From the NCBI GenBank assembly GCA_035455925.1, contig DATIEE010000008.1:1-36892 (forward strand): DNA of 36,892 nt, written 5' to 3'. A program made the translations under genes and the position numbers. Below the pieces are notes generated by a model, which worked only from the letters and a program-made list of their open reading frames with translations, searched no databases and was not told where the DNA came from. Shown piece by piece: positions 1-6,718 of this stretch. The stretch is from Candidatus Babeliales bacterium (GTDB lineage Bacteria; Babelota; Babeliae; Babelales; Vermiphilaceae). Numbering within the stretch: the first letter of the stretch is position 1; the number at the start of each line of letters is the position of its first letter.

Positions 1-525
1 TGAATTAGAACTCGAAATAGCTGCAATTAAAAAAACATATGATCGCACAAAAAATGGCTTTACCGGAATTACTGATATTAAAGTTACAATGGAATATAAA
101 CATATTTTAGGCATGGAATTAGACCTCAGCAAAAAGGGAAAATTAGCTATTGATGGTTTTCATCATGATTAAAAAAATACTATAGAAAAAAGCGGTATTA
201 TCGATTTTACTAATAAAATTTTTAATGAATATAAATGCTATAAAGTTAAAATATTTGATAAAGAAAATTATGTTAAAGTAGTTACTTTTTCCCAGCTCAC
301 TGGTCACGTAGAGAGGTAATTGAGAAGATACATGAAACATATAGCAGTTTCATTAAAATTGGCATTATTCCTGAGCTAAGCAGTGATAGTAAATATATTA
401 TTAGTGGATTAACTCATGAAGGTTTAGAAATTGAAATGTGTTTCACTATAAATGGCGAAATGAAAACAGCACATCCTCGAGCAAATGGATCGTTTATATT
501 AGGAGATTTAAATGAGATTCGTTAA
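1..525 (+). pseudogene. Broken 3' end of an EndoU-type RNase toxin gene
   Basis: The frame starting at base 2 is open from the left edge to a TAA at 170-172. It reopens in the same frame to about 288, then continues in the frame one base back (position 1 mod 3) to a TAA at 523-525. Read through, it gives a bacterial EndoU-like domain: a GFHH stretch, a VTFFPAHWS block (seen only after correcting a T run at 286-290 that is one T short), then ISGLTHEGLEIE and MKTAHP. The FFP-x-x-WS block and the Thr-Gly strand near the C terminus are typical of EndoU toxin domains of polymorphic toxins, which cleave RNA. The start lies outside the window, so any delivery domains are unseen. The stop plus frameshift suggest a dead toxin, unless both are sequence errors. 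The family call rests on motif recall. Confidence 0.6.
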
Positions 526-889
526 ATTAATCAGCTCATCTCATGGAGGTTATTTTTGCAAAAATGCATCTAATACAGAAATGACTATTTTAGGACGTTT
601 TTTAACCAGCGACATTGGAAACGGGTCTTCAGGATTTAAAAAATGGGGGCTTACTAATAGCTGGGGCGATGCATGTAGTGGTAATCTTACTGCATTGGAA
701 AAAGATAAGGATTATATACTACTTACTGACTTGTATTCAGAAGAAAAAACTCCAACAGAATTAAAAATGACTTTGCAACAATTTGTACAAATACTTACTG
801 ATTGGGAAGAACAAGTCCTAAAATTAAAAACCAAAGAAGTTATTATTCGATATAAAAATGATCAATTTGTTATTGAAACAAAGGATTGA
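512..889 (+). CDS. Small cytoplasmic protein, probable immunity protein for the EndoU-like toxin
   Basis: This 125-aa protein starts inside the end of the EndoU-like remnant: its ATG at 512 overlaps the toxin stop at 523-525, and AGGAG at 501-505 is a good ribosome binding site. It has no signal peptide or membrane segment. The middle has a Gly/Trp-rich stretch (GSSGFKKWGLTNSWGD) and the C-terminal third is acidic and likely helical then strand (LTDWEEQVLKLKTKEV). I do not recognise the family. A short soluble protein translationally coupled to a toxin C-terminus is the normal arrangement of immunity proteins in polymorphic-toxin loci, so that role is inferred from position. The frame is intact although the toxin is broken, which fits retention against toxins of neighbours. 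Confidence 0.65.
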   Translation: MRFVKLISSSHGGYFCKNASNTEMTILGRFLTSDIGNGSSGFKKWGLTNSWGDACSGNLTALEKDKDYILLTDLYSEEKTPTELKMTLQQFVQILTDWEEQVLKLKTKEVIIRYKNDQFVIETKD

Positions 890-893
890 ATAG

Positions 894-1016
894 TGTATTG
901 AATTATTTGAGTGGGACGTTCAATTATCAAAACAAGGAATACAACAAGTAGGATGGATGACTTGTGATAATAGTCATCTTAATGTTAATTTAGATGGAAG
1001 GGTAACGCATAAATGA
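894..1016 (+). pseudogene. Fragment of a coding region, possibly another toxin or immunity tail
   Basis: The frame at position 0 mod 3 is open from 894, just after a TAG at 891, to a TGA at 1014-1016. It gives about 40 residues including FEWDVQLSKQGIQQVGW and a C-terminal LDGRVTHK. There is no start codon, so this is a tail without a head. Its TGA overlaps the ATG of the next gene at 1013 in an ATGA arrangement, as a toxin tail would overlap its immunity gene. It may be a displaced toxin tip or a decayed immunity gene. I see no family signature. Confidence 0.4.
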
Positions 1017-1387
1017 AATTAAAATCTTGCCTAATAATTCGGTGTATCGCTCTCAACACTATAAATAAACAAGAATACCTCTATAAATTGAAAATTTATA
1101 TTAAAGAACATTTTCCTCATGCAACTATTAATCTAACTATAAATGAACCTTATTGGAAAGAACCTGAATCTGATGAAATCATCCATCAGCTTTTCAATGA
1201 TGAATTCATTACCGTAACTGAATTTATTAAATATCTACTTTTATCTTGGCATCAAAAAAAAATCAATTATGAAGAAGATGCTGTATGGAGCAAATTATGT
1301 CACCCTGAAGAAACTTTTCTAATGCCTGAAATCGAATGGGTTCAAATATATACATGGAAAAAAGATGAAGAGCTTATAATAAATTAA
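1013..1387 (+). CDS. Small soluble protein, second probable immunity protein
   Basis: This 124-aa protein has no signal peptide or membrane span. Its start overlaps the stop of the preceding coding fragment (ATGA), and GGAAGGGTAA 996-1005 supplies a ribosome binding site. It is rich in Lys, Glu, Trp and Tyr, with a Trp/Pro segment (NEPYWKEPESDE), a helical middle and a C-terminal strand (IEWVQIYTWKKDEELI). No family is recognised. Size, coupling to an upstream tail and the position behind an EndoU-like locus suggest an orphan immunity gene. It ends seven bases before the stop of the convergent chrA gene with no obvious terminator between them. Confidence 0.6.
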   Translation: MKLKSCLIIRCIALNTINKQEYLYKLKIYIKEHFPHATINLTINEPYWKEPESDEIIHQLFNDEFITVTEFIKYLLLSWHQKKINYEEDAVWSKLCHPEETFLMPEIEWVQIYTWKKDEELIIN

Positions 1388-1393
1388 AATAAA

Positions 1394-2617
1394 TTAAGAC
1401 AACATTACTCCCAACAAACCTCCTATTAAAACAATCCAAATAATTGCATATGTTGATTTATAAAAATATATAAATAATAATGAACAAATAAATATACTGA
1501 TTGTTAATGGATTTATAAGCACTTGTTTAAGAATATCAAACATATCAGCAGCAATTAATCCAGCAACACCAGCGGTAATTCCATCAAGTAATGTACGTAT
1601 CGCCCCACTCGTTCCAATTCGATTTAAATACTTATGACCAAATATAGGAATAACCGTTGGCACTAAAAAGGTTCCCAATGTTGCAAATACACCACCCCAA
1701 AAACCATAAGCCAAGTAACCTACAAATGTAGTAACTATAATAAATGGCGCTGGAAGAATTCCTGTCAATGCAAGGCCATCAATAAATTGAGATTGCGTAA
1801 GCCAATTATTTTTTATAATAGCTTCAGTTTTTATAATGGAAAGAATAGTGTAAACACTTCCAAAAGAAAGACTGCCGCATTTAAATCCAAAAATAAAAGT
1901 TGAAACAATTGAAGCTTTTTCAGAAATTATAGTAAAGGGAATATTTTTAAAGTAAAATAAAAAAACTAAACCTACTATAATGCTTACTAATGCAATTATT
2001 ATCCATATATACTTAATAATAAACTTTACAGTTCTCTTAATGGTTAATCTCAAGGAAATATGAGAACATAATACATAAAATCCACCAGATGCAATGAAAG
2101 TAATAATAAAATTCACTTGATACAATTCTGCAAAAAATGCTCCCATTGCAATTAACCACAAAAGAGGACTTATTAAAATCCCATGACCAAGCTGAACGCC
2201 TCCTTTACAAATCCAAGCACTTACTGCTGGTTTTATTCCTAATAAAATACTTGTAGCAATAGCTGTAATTCCATATAACTTATATAACCAAGATACAAAA
2301 ATTGCTAAAATAAAACCGGGTAACATAAACCCAAGACCCGCAAGTAATCCTCCTAAAAATCCTTTTGCTTGCGTACCTAAATGCACACATATCTCATGTG
2401 TTTCAGGACCAGGGAATGTTTGATAAACAGCAATAAGTCTATTAAAATATTGAATTGATATTAGTTTCTCTTCATATACCATTTCTTTTTCTATAAGGGC
2501 AAGTTGTGCAATTGGACCTCCCCATGCAAGTAACCCATAACGCAAAAATCGAATAAATAATTTAATATATGATTTTTCGATAAATACTTCGCCACTATGT
2601 GATACAATATTTTTCAT
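1394..2617 (-). CDS. chrA: Chromate transporter ChrA, two-domain CHR family
   Basis: This 407-aa inner-membrane protein has two homologous CHR halves. The first half (about residues 20-190) carries YGLLAWGGPIAQLALIEKE, the FPGPE motif and GFLGGLLAGLGFMLPG. The second (about 235-400) carries FGSVYTILSIIK, ILPAPF and GFWGGVFATLGTF. These match the long-chain CHR family, which expels chromate and in some members may handle related oxyanions such as sulfate. The length is normal and no break is seen. The gene follows the DUF1259 gene by 21 bp on the same strand, so they probably form one transcript. An AGGTG sits upstream of the ATG. The actual substrate here is not shown by sequence. Confidence 0.9.
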   Translation of the reverse strand: MKNIVSHSGEVFIEKSYIKLFIRFLRYGLLAWGGPIAQLALIEKEMVYEEKLISIQYFNRLIAVYQTFPGPETHEICVHLGTQAKGFLGGLLAGLGFMLPGFILAIFVSWLYKLYGITAIATSILLGIKPAVSAWICKGGVQLGHGILISPLLWLIAMGAFFAELYQVNFIITFIASGGFYVLCSHISLRLTIKRTVKFIIKYIWIIIALVSIIVGLVFLFYFKNIPFTIISEKASIVSTFIFGFKCGSLSFGSVYTILSIIKTEAIIKNNWLTQSQFIDGLALTGILPAPFIIVTTFVGYLAYGFWGGVFATLGTFLVPTVIPIFGHKYLNRIGTSGAIRTLLDGITAGVAGLIAADMFDILKQVLINPLTISIFICSLLFIYFYKSTYAIIWIVLIGGLLGVMLS

Positions 2618-2638
2618 AGGATTTTTTCACCTATTATT

Positions 2639-3592
2639 TTAATGATTACAATGAATACAACTCTCATCATCTTTTAACATGTCGGTCTGATCTAAAACAT
2701 TTTTGATCCCATATGCCAACTCAATAACAGCCCCTTGTGCCCAAAAATGTAAAAATATCATACGCGGTTTTTCATTAATCATATGATTATGTATCGCTAC
2801 TACTTGTATATTAGCATTTCTCAATGCTTTAAGTACTGGTTGTAGTTCATGTTCTAATAGGGCAAAATCACCAATAATAATAGCATTGTCATTAGTTCCA
2901 CCAAAGGCAATCCATGTATTTATTCCCATATTTTTACCGATTTTGCAATTGCATCCTGCTTTTATATGTCTTCCAATAACAATTTTAAACATGCCTTCTT
3001 TAACAACACCTTTAACAGAAATAATTCTTTCAAGCGGTTCGCCATCTATTGCGTTAATTGTAGGCAAAGGAATTTTAACCCTTTGGTTCACATTGTTAAT
3101 AGTGCTCAAAATAGCATATATTCCTTTAGCAACATTTTGAACGGTACCTTCTGCTTCTAAATGCATAAAATATATTTTGGGGTTATCATATATAAAATGA
3201 TTATGAAGTGCTGTTATTTGAATACTATTATCAAGAGCAGCACTCATAGTTGGATTGATTTCATCTTCTAAAAGTACCACATCTCCCATAGCCATAAGCT
3301 CAATATTTTGCCCAGTTCCTTTTTGAAAAGCTATCCATGATGATAATCCCATGAAAGGGTGTAATGGCCAATTATCAATAGTGACTTTAATATCATTGCG
3401 TGGAAAACTCACTTTAAAAACATTTTCTTCTGGAAAAAATTCTGCTTCTGTATCTAATATTTGCTCAATAATTGTTTGCGCATATTGCAATGTATTATTC
3501 GGATTAATACTTCTTAATTTTGATTGCTTTATTATTACAAAAATTATTACTATAAATACAAATATCACTAAACCATATAACAATTTGCGCAT
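2639..3592 (-). CDS. Exported DUF1259 (LppY/LpqO, ChrL-type) protein
   Basis: This 317-aa protein has one N-terminal hydrophobic segment (about residues 4-22) and then two copies of the DUF1259 domain, about 40-155 and 175-310. Repeat 1 contains PFMGLSSWIAF, VVLLEDEINPTM and ALHNHFI. Repeat 2 contains MGINTWIAFGG, FALLEHELQPVL and AIHNHMI. The paired HNH-like motifs (ALHNHF, AIHNHM) could bind metal. The family includes ChrL of actinobacterial chromate-resistance clusters, and DUF1259 genes are often found next to chrA, as here, where chrA follows at once. It probably acts outside the inner membrane; its reaction is unknown. The C terminus ends in Cys and His residues (ESCIHCNH), also compatible with metal binding. 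Confidence 0.85.
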   Translation of the reverse strand: MRKLLYGLVIFVFIVIIFVIIKQSKLRSINPNNTLQYAQTIIEQILDTEAEFFPEENVFKVSFPRNDIKVTIDNWPLHPFMGLSSWIAFQKGTGQNIELMAMGDVVLLEDEINPTMSAALDNSIQITALHNHFIYDNPKIYFMHLEAEGTVQNVAKGIYAILSTINNVNQRVKIPLPTINAIDGEPLERIISVKGVVKEGMFKIVIGRHIKAGCNCKIGKNMGINTWIAFGGTNDNAIIIGDFALLEHELQPVLKALRNANIQVVAIHNHMINEKPRMIFLHFWAQGAVIELAYGIKNVLDQTDMLKDDESCIHCNH

Positions 3593-3714
3593 ATTTTTTC
3601 CATAGAATTTGGCAAAAAAAATAATTTTATTAACTTAAATTTAAAGAAGCCTATCGATTTTATTATTATAAAATCAATCATTCTAAACAAAAAAATTAAA
3701 ACTTGCTTTTTTTT

Positions 3715-3758
3715 ATATTTATATATTATTACTTGAACAAGTAATAATATATAAATAT
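3715..3758. repeat. 44-bp palindrome with 21-bp perfect arms
   Basis: The left arm 3715-3735 and right arm 3738-3758 are exact reverse complements around a 2-base AA spacer. The arms are almost pure A/T apart from one G/C position near the centre (ACTTG/CAAGT). It lies between the divergent DUF1259 gene and the 68-aa gene at 3784, 25 bases before the latter's ATG and just before its AAGGA site. It could be a regulator-binding site, a hairpin in the leader RNA, or a terminator acting both ways. A run of A/T follows but no clean U tract. Confidence 0.85.
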
Positions 3759-3783
3759 TTATCTTAATGTAAGGATATTTATT

Positions 3784-3990
3784 ATGTCACATAATGAAAA
3801 AGTAGATAAATGCAGATATGATGCTATTAAATTACATTATAAATTAAGCAAGATTTTAAAGTTTATTGAACATCATGCTGAAGAGGATGCCAAAGAAGTA
3901 AATGATCAAGAATTTCACAAACTTCTTGATAATATTGAAGAACATCTTGAAAAATTTGTTAGTCAACTTGATCAACGCATATGTAAATAA
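3784..3990 (+). CDS. Hypothetical 68-aa helical protein
   Basis: A small soluble protein preceded by AAGGA at 3771-3775 and a 44-bp palindrome. It is predicted to be almost all helical and charged, with His and Cys residues spread along it (Cys10, His17, His29, His30, His44, His53, Cys67), for example LKFIEHHAEEDAKEV and EEHLEKFVSQLDQRICK. No family is recognised. The His/Cys content and the position next to the chromate pair make a metal-linked role possible, but this is speculation. The stop codon lies within two bases of the IS982-like left end, so the original C terminus may have been altered by the insertion. Confidence 0.55.
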   Translation: MSHNEKVDKCRYDAIKLHYKLSKILKFIEHHAEEDAKEVNDQEFHKLLDNIEEHLEKFVSQLDQRICK

Positions 3991-4010
3991 CGTGAGTTCG
4001 ATCTAAGAAG
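3990..4010 (+). repeat. Left terminal inverted repeat of the IS982-like element
   Basis: Starts ACGTGAGTTCGATCTAAGAA and pairs with the reverse complement of 4760-4780, with two adjacent mismatches. Confidence 0.8.
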
Positions 4011-4032
4011 AGCTTTAAAGCTCAGTGAAATT

Positions 4033-4739
4033 ATGACAATTGTTATCTATTATCAACAATCTGGCTATAAAACATTCAAAGATTATTACACAAGAAATAA
4101 TGAACTAAAATCTGCATTTCCAGGTCTAACAAGTTACAATCGATTTGTAGAATTACAACAAAAAATTGTAACCCCATTAACTCTTTTTTTAAAACTAAGA
4201 ACTCTTATGGATCAACATATATTGATAGTTTTCCTTTAGCGGTAAGTCATCAAAAAAGAATATCTTCACATAAAACTTTTAATGGATTAGCTGCTAGAGG
4301 TAAAACAAGTGTTGGTTGGTTTTATGGATTTAAAGTACATCTTATCATTAATGGTTGGGGAGAAATTCTTGATTTCGTTATTATTCCAGGAAATGTTGTT
4401 GATAATAATGAAAATGTTATTAAAAAAATAACCAGCAAGGTTCATGGCAAAATTTATGGTGATAAAGGTTATTTGCTTAATACTGACCTATTTAAAAAAC
4501 TTTATTCTAAAGTTATTCATATGGTTACAAAAATTAAAAAAAACATGAAAAATAAGTTGATGTCTATTACAGATAAATTTATGTTAAAAAAACGTGGATT
4601 AATTGAGTCTGTTGGTGCTGTACTTAAAGAAGATCTTAATATTGAGCATTCCCGATATCGTAGTCCGATATCATTGATTGTAAATATTCTTTCAGCTTTA
4701 ACTGCGTATGGATTGCGTAAAAAAACCTTCAATTTATAA
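4033..4739 (+). pseudogene. IS982-family transposase, truncated and frameshifted
   Basis: The first part (4033 to about 4205) encodes SEIMTIVIYYQQSGYKTF and LTSYNRFVELQQKIV, typical of the IS982 N-terminal region. The reading then moves to the frame at position 0 mod 3, which is open to 4739 and gives YIDSFPLAVSHQKRIS, GKTSVGWFYGFKVHLI, GKIYGDKGYL and KKRGLIESVGAVLKEDLNI. These hold the family's catalytic acidic positions (Asp of IDS, Asp of GDKGY, Glu of IES). With the frameshift near 4205 and the missing N-terminal ~60 residues, the enzyme is unlikely to be active. The open codons upstream of 4033 (ALKLSEI) join directly to the left repeat. Confidence 0.85.
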
Positions 4740-4759
4740 AGAAAACTCTATGATACTGA

Positions 4760-4780
4760 CTTCTTAAGTCGAACTCACGT
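4760..4780 (-). repeat. Right terminal inverted repeat of the IS982-like element
   Basis: Reads CTTCTTAAGTCGAACTCACG near the edge. The same sequence recurs exactly at 14950-14970. Confidence 0.8.
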
Positions 4781-4839
4781 TGATTAATCAGGAACAAAAA
4801 TAATCATCACAACTATTAATAATTAGATGCTATAAAAAT

Positions 4840-5302
4840 ATGAAAAAAAATATTCCATTAATTTCTTTTCTTTTTATTCGCCATGGACAGACAGATTGGA
4901 ATCTTAAAAGAGATGTATCAAGGCTGGACAGATATCCATTTAAATGAAACCGGACATACCAAAGCACGCAATGCAGTATCAATTTTATCAGAAAAAGGCA
5001 TTTCACGTATCGTGTCTAGTCCACTCATCCGTGCACATAAAACAGCCGAGATTATTAATGACCATCTTCGGGTCTCATTACGGATGATTGATGGACTTAA
5101 AGAACGTTCAGTAGGTATCCTAGAAGGAACAATTAAAGACAAATCAATTATTGCAATTGATTGGATTTATAAAGCACCAATAGAAAAAAGCGAACCTGTA
5201 TACGAATTTAAAACACGTATTGCAAATGCATTACATGAGGTTTTAGATCCTGAGCATACTACTCTTAGCGAATTTGACATCCACTCCGCGACAGCCTCAT
5301 GA
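4840..5302 (+). pseudogene. Histidine phosphatase (phosphoglycerate mutase-like), frameshifted and truncated
   Basis: Starting at ATG 4840, the frame gives LISFLFIRHGQTDWNLKRD, containing the RHG motif with the phospho-accepting His. It stops soon after. From about 4915 the sense continues one frame over: YQGWTDIHLNETG, RIVSSPLIRAHKTAEII and ERSVGILEG, all standard blocks of the branch that includes GpmB and alpha-ribazole phosphatase. The second catalytic His block expected after residue 140 is missing: the text ends LSEFDIHSATAS and a stop at 5302, where the DNA turns unusually G/C rich, suggesting a recombination joint. One frameshift plus loss of the C-terminal third makes this a pseudogene. 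It begins 60 bp after the IS982-like right end. Confidence 0.8.
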
Positions 5303-5563
5303 ACCAAATACTGACATAAAAAACAACCATTAAGCATGATAGAGACGTCGTTGTTTGCAGAGTTTGATAAAAGACTAACGAAAAGACATTAAAAGATAAA
5401 GTTTTAAAAAAGTCTTTTTTCATTCACCTTTTACATAATATATGCTATTGTCTTTGCCAGTAATTACACATCAGGAATTTCAAAAGGAGGTTGCCTATCA
5501 TATCATAACTACAACGTTCATTTTTTAGTTCATATTTAATGTTTAATTTAATAAGGTTTTCCT

Positions 5564-5716
5564 ATGAAAAAGATTTTAGCTTTATCGTTAGTCGCATCCT
5601 CAGCTTCGGGCACTACCGCAGCAGCATCTGTGGGAACTGCTGCAGCTTGTGTTGTAGGCATAGAATCTTTATCAGTAGCTGTTGGAACATTCTTTGGAAT
5701 GTTACCTACTCCGTAA
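5564..5716 (+). CDS. 50-aa Ala/Gly-rich hydrophobic exported peptide, bacteriocin-like in composition
   Basis: ATG 5564 follows TAAGG at 5551-5555 and encodes a signal-like start (MKKILALSLVASSAS) then an Ala/Gly/Thr/Val-rich stretch ending FFGMLPTP. There is one Cys. No family is recognised. The composition, export signal and the small membrane protein starting 13 bases downstream resemble a bacteriocin-like or membrane-active peptide paired with a membrane immunity protein, but this is inference. The stop codon TAAGG doubles as the ribosome binding site of the next gene, suggesting coupled translation. The last 15 codons and the following gene recur 340 bp downstream. The 261 bp upstream (5303-5563) hold no gene that I can see; an AAAGGAGG at 5483-5490 has no usable start after it. 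Confidence 0.5.
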   Translation: MKKILALSLVASSASGTTAAASVGTAAACVVGIESLSVAVGTFFGMLPTP

Positions 5717-5729
5717 GGTATAAAATTAA

Positions 5730-5943
5730 ATGAGTTACATTTTTTATCTCAAACAACAAATAAAAATGTATGTAGTAGGTATTTTATCGGCCTTGATCAC
5801 ATATGGGGTTCTCCGATATTTTAGATGCGACAAACCCATAATTTTAACTTCTTATTACATTGGTGCGTTTATTAGGAGGAACGCTTTCACATATTTTTCT
5901 TGTTCCTCTATATTTCATATGGTTTAATTCATTAAAAAAGTAA
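5730..5943 (+). pseudogene. Small membrane protein, copy 1, frameshifted
   Basis: ATG 5730 begins a product with a helix (MSYIFYLKQQIKMYVVGILS) and a hydrophobic span. The unshifted frame ends at 5927. Around 5870-5885 the sense moves to another frame that ends at TAA 5941-5943 with HIFLVPLYFIWFNSLKK, matching the end of copy 2 at 6070-6270 (FLAPFWQWRNSCKK). The two genes start exactly 340 bp apart and are similar along their whole length, so copy 1 appears to be the broken paralogue. Function unknown; two membrane spans suggest an inner-membrane partner or immunity-type protein for the peptide before it. Confidence 0.5.
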
Positions 5944-5951
5944 GTTCATTA

Positions 5952-6008
5952 CTACGACTAAGCAATATCCTCTTGAATACTACCCAGGGGAGTATTGCTT
6001 AGTCGTAG
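5952..6008. terminator. Long hairpin between the duplicated cassettes
   Basis: Arms 5952-5967 and 5993-6008 are exact 16-base reverse complements (CTACGACTAAGCAATA) around a 25-base loop. It lies directly after the stop of copy 1 and two bases before the duplicated segment begins again at 6011. There is no U tract, so it may be a structural or recombination relic and not an intrinsic terminator. Confidence 0.5.
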
Positions 6009-6010
6009 CA

Positions 6011-6056
6011 ATCAGTAGCTGTTGGAACATTCTTTGAAATGCTACCTACCCCATAA
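6011..6056 (+). pseudogene. 3' end of a second copy of the 50-aa peptide gene
   Basis: ATCAGTAGCTGTTGGAACAT at 6011 repeats 5671 exactly and the copy runs to TAA 6054-6056, preserving the last 15 codons (SVAVGTFF then EMLPTP, with Gly changed to Glu). No start or signal region remains. This is the left end of a tandem duplication with a 340-bp period. Confidence 0.75.
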
Positions 6057-6069
6057 AGTATAAAATTAT

Positions 6070-6270
6070 ATGCATTACATAGATTATCTAAAAATATATA
6101 TAAAGGTTTATGCATGGATGCTTTCAGCAACAATTGTTGTTTATACTATTATGTGTTTTTTTGGATTAATACGGCCAATTCATATACCTATTGGAGCAAT
6201 TATTGCAAATTTTGCAATCCCTATGTTTCTTGCCCCTTTTTGGCAATGGCGAAACTCGTGCAAGAAATAG
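6070..6270 (+). CDS. Small two-span membrane protein, copy 2, intact
   Basis: This 66-aa product is the paralogue of the gene at 5730. It has an N-terminal amphipathic stretch (MHYIDYLKIYIKVY), a hydrophobic span (WMLSATIVVYTIMCFFGLI), a Pro/Ile turn, a second span (IGAIIANFAIPMFLAPF) and a basic tail (RNSCKK), giving two likely membrane helices. No family is recognised. It follows the truncated peptide copy by 13 bases, the same spacing as in copy 1. It is the uninterrupted version of the pair, so the cassette now has one whole peptide (copy 1) and one whole membrane protein (copy 2). Confidence 0.5.
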   Translation: MHYIDYLKIYIKVYAWMLSATIVVYTIMCFFGLIRPIHIPIGAIIANFAIPMFLAPFWQWRNSCKK

Positions 6271-6391
6271 TTTCCTTATCAAACAATATCTAGCTGCTCT
6301 AAAAGTTAGAGGGATATTAACAAGTCGTAAAAAAAAAGACTAAATTCTTAAGTTCTTATTTAAAAATTCAGAAATTGAGCAAAAACGTCAA

Positions 6392-6718
6392 TTAATCAAA
6401 CTGTACTGTCGAATCTGAAGATTGTTGGAGAAAAGCTGCATCGGGAGTTACTTTCGCCATTTGATCTGATCGCACTTTCAAGCGATCATAAACTTTGGCA
6501 TCCCATACAGGACTATTTTTATAACTAATACATAACGATTACATCGAACATTTGAATCGCTTTTGATTAGATTTTATCGTATTTATGTCTCTTTGTAGAG
6601 CCATAAATATACTTTTATATGTTCTGATCGCATTTTCTCCATCCCCTTTTGCAATATTTTCAGTTTGTATATATACTGATAATAGAAGTGAATATTTAAC
6701 CAAAACTGGAGAATTTTC
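6392..6718 (-). pseudogene. Remnant of an unrecognised protein gene
   Basis: On the minus strand one frame is open from beyond 6718 down to TAA 6539-6541 and then to a final TAA at 6392-6394. It reads protein-like throughout: VYIQTENIAKGDGENAIR, YKSIFMALQRDINTIK, then after the stop NSPVWDAKVYDRLKVRSD and AAFLQQSSDSTVQFD. The low-complexity look of random AT-rich DNA is absent. There is no start codon and one internal stop, so it is a decayed gene 3' end. I do not recognise the family. The rest of the 6271-6718 gap shows nothing else. Confidence 0.45.

Larger units (their letters stand above)
3990..4780 (+). mobile_element. Short IS982-like element
   Basis: The element is bounded by inverted repeats 3990-4010 and 4760-4780 that match at 19 of 21 positions. 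It holds a broken IS982-type DDE transposase. At about 790 bp it is shorter than the roughly 1 kb usual for the family. The left repeat joins almost directly to the middle of the transposase N-terminal region, so about 60 codons seem to have been lost just inside the left end. No target-site duplication is visible in the flanks (AAATA on the left, TGATT on the right). A copy of the right end occurs at 14907-14970. Confidence 0.8.

Noticed and set aside
2886-3605. Plus-strand open frames across the DUF1259 gene
   Set aside because: They lie wholly antisense to a well-supported gene, have no ribosome binding sites and look like reverse translations of its repeats.
3985-4786. Target-site duplication around the IS982-like element
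   Set aside because: Flanks were compared (AAATA against TGATT) and do not match.
5483-5563. Near-perfect AAAGGAGG Shine-Dalgarno at 5483-5490
   Set aside because: The only nearby starts are a TTG that gives a five-residue frame, so there is no gene for it; it may be a leftover of a lost one.
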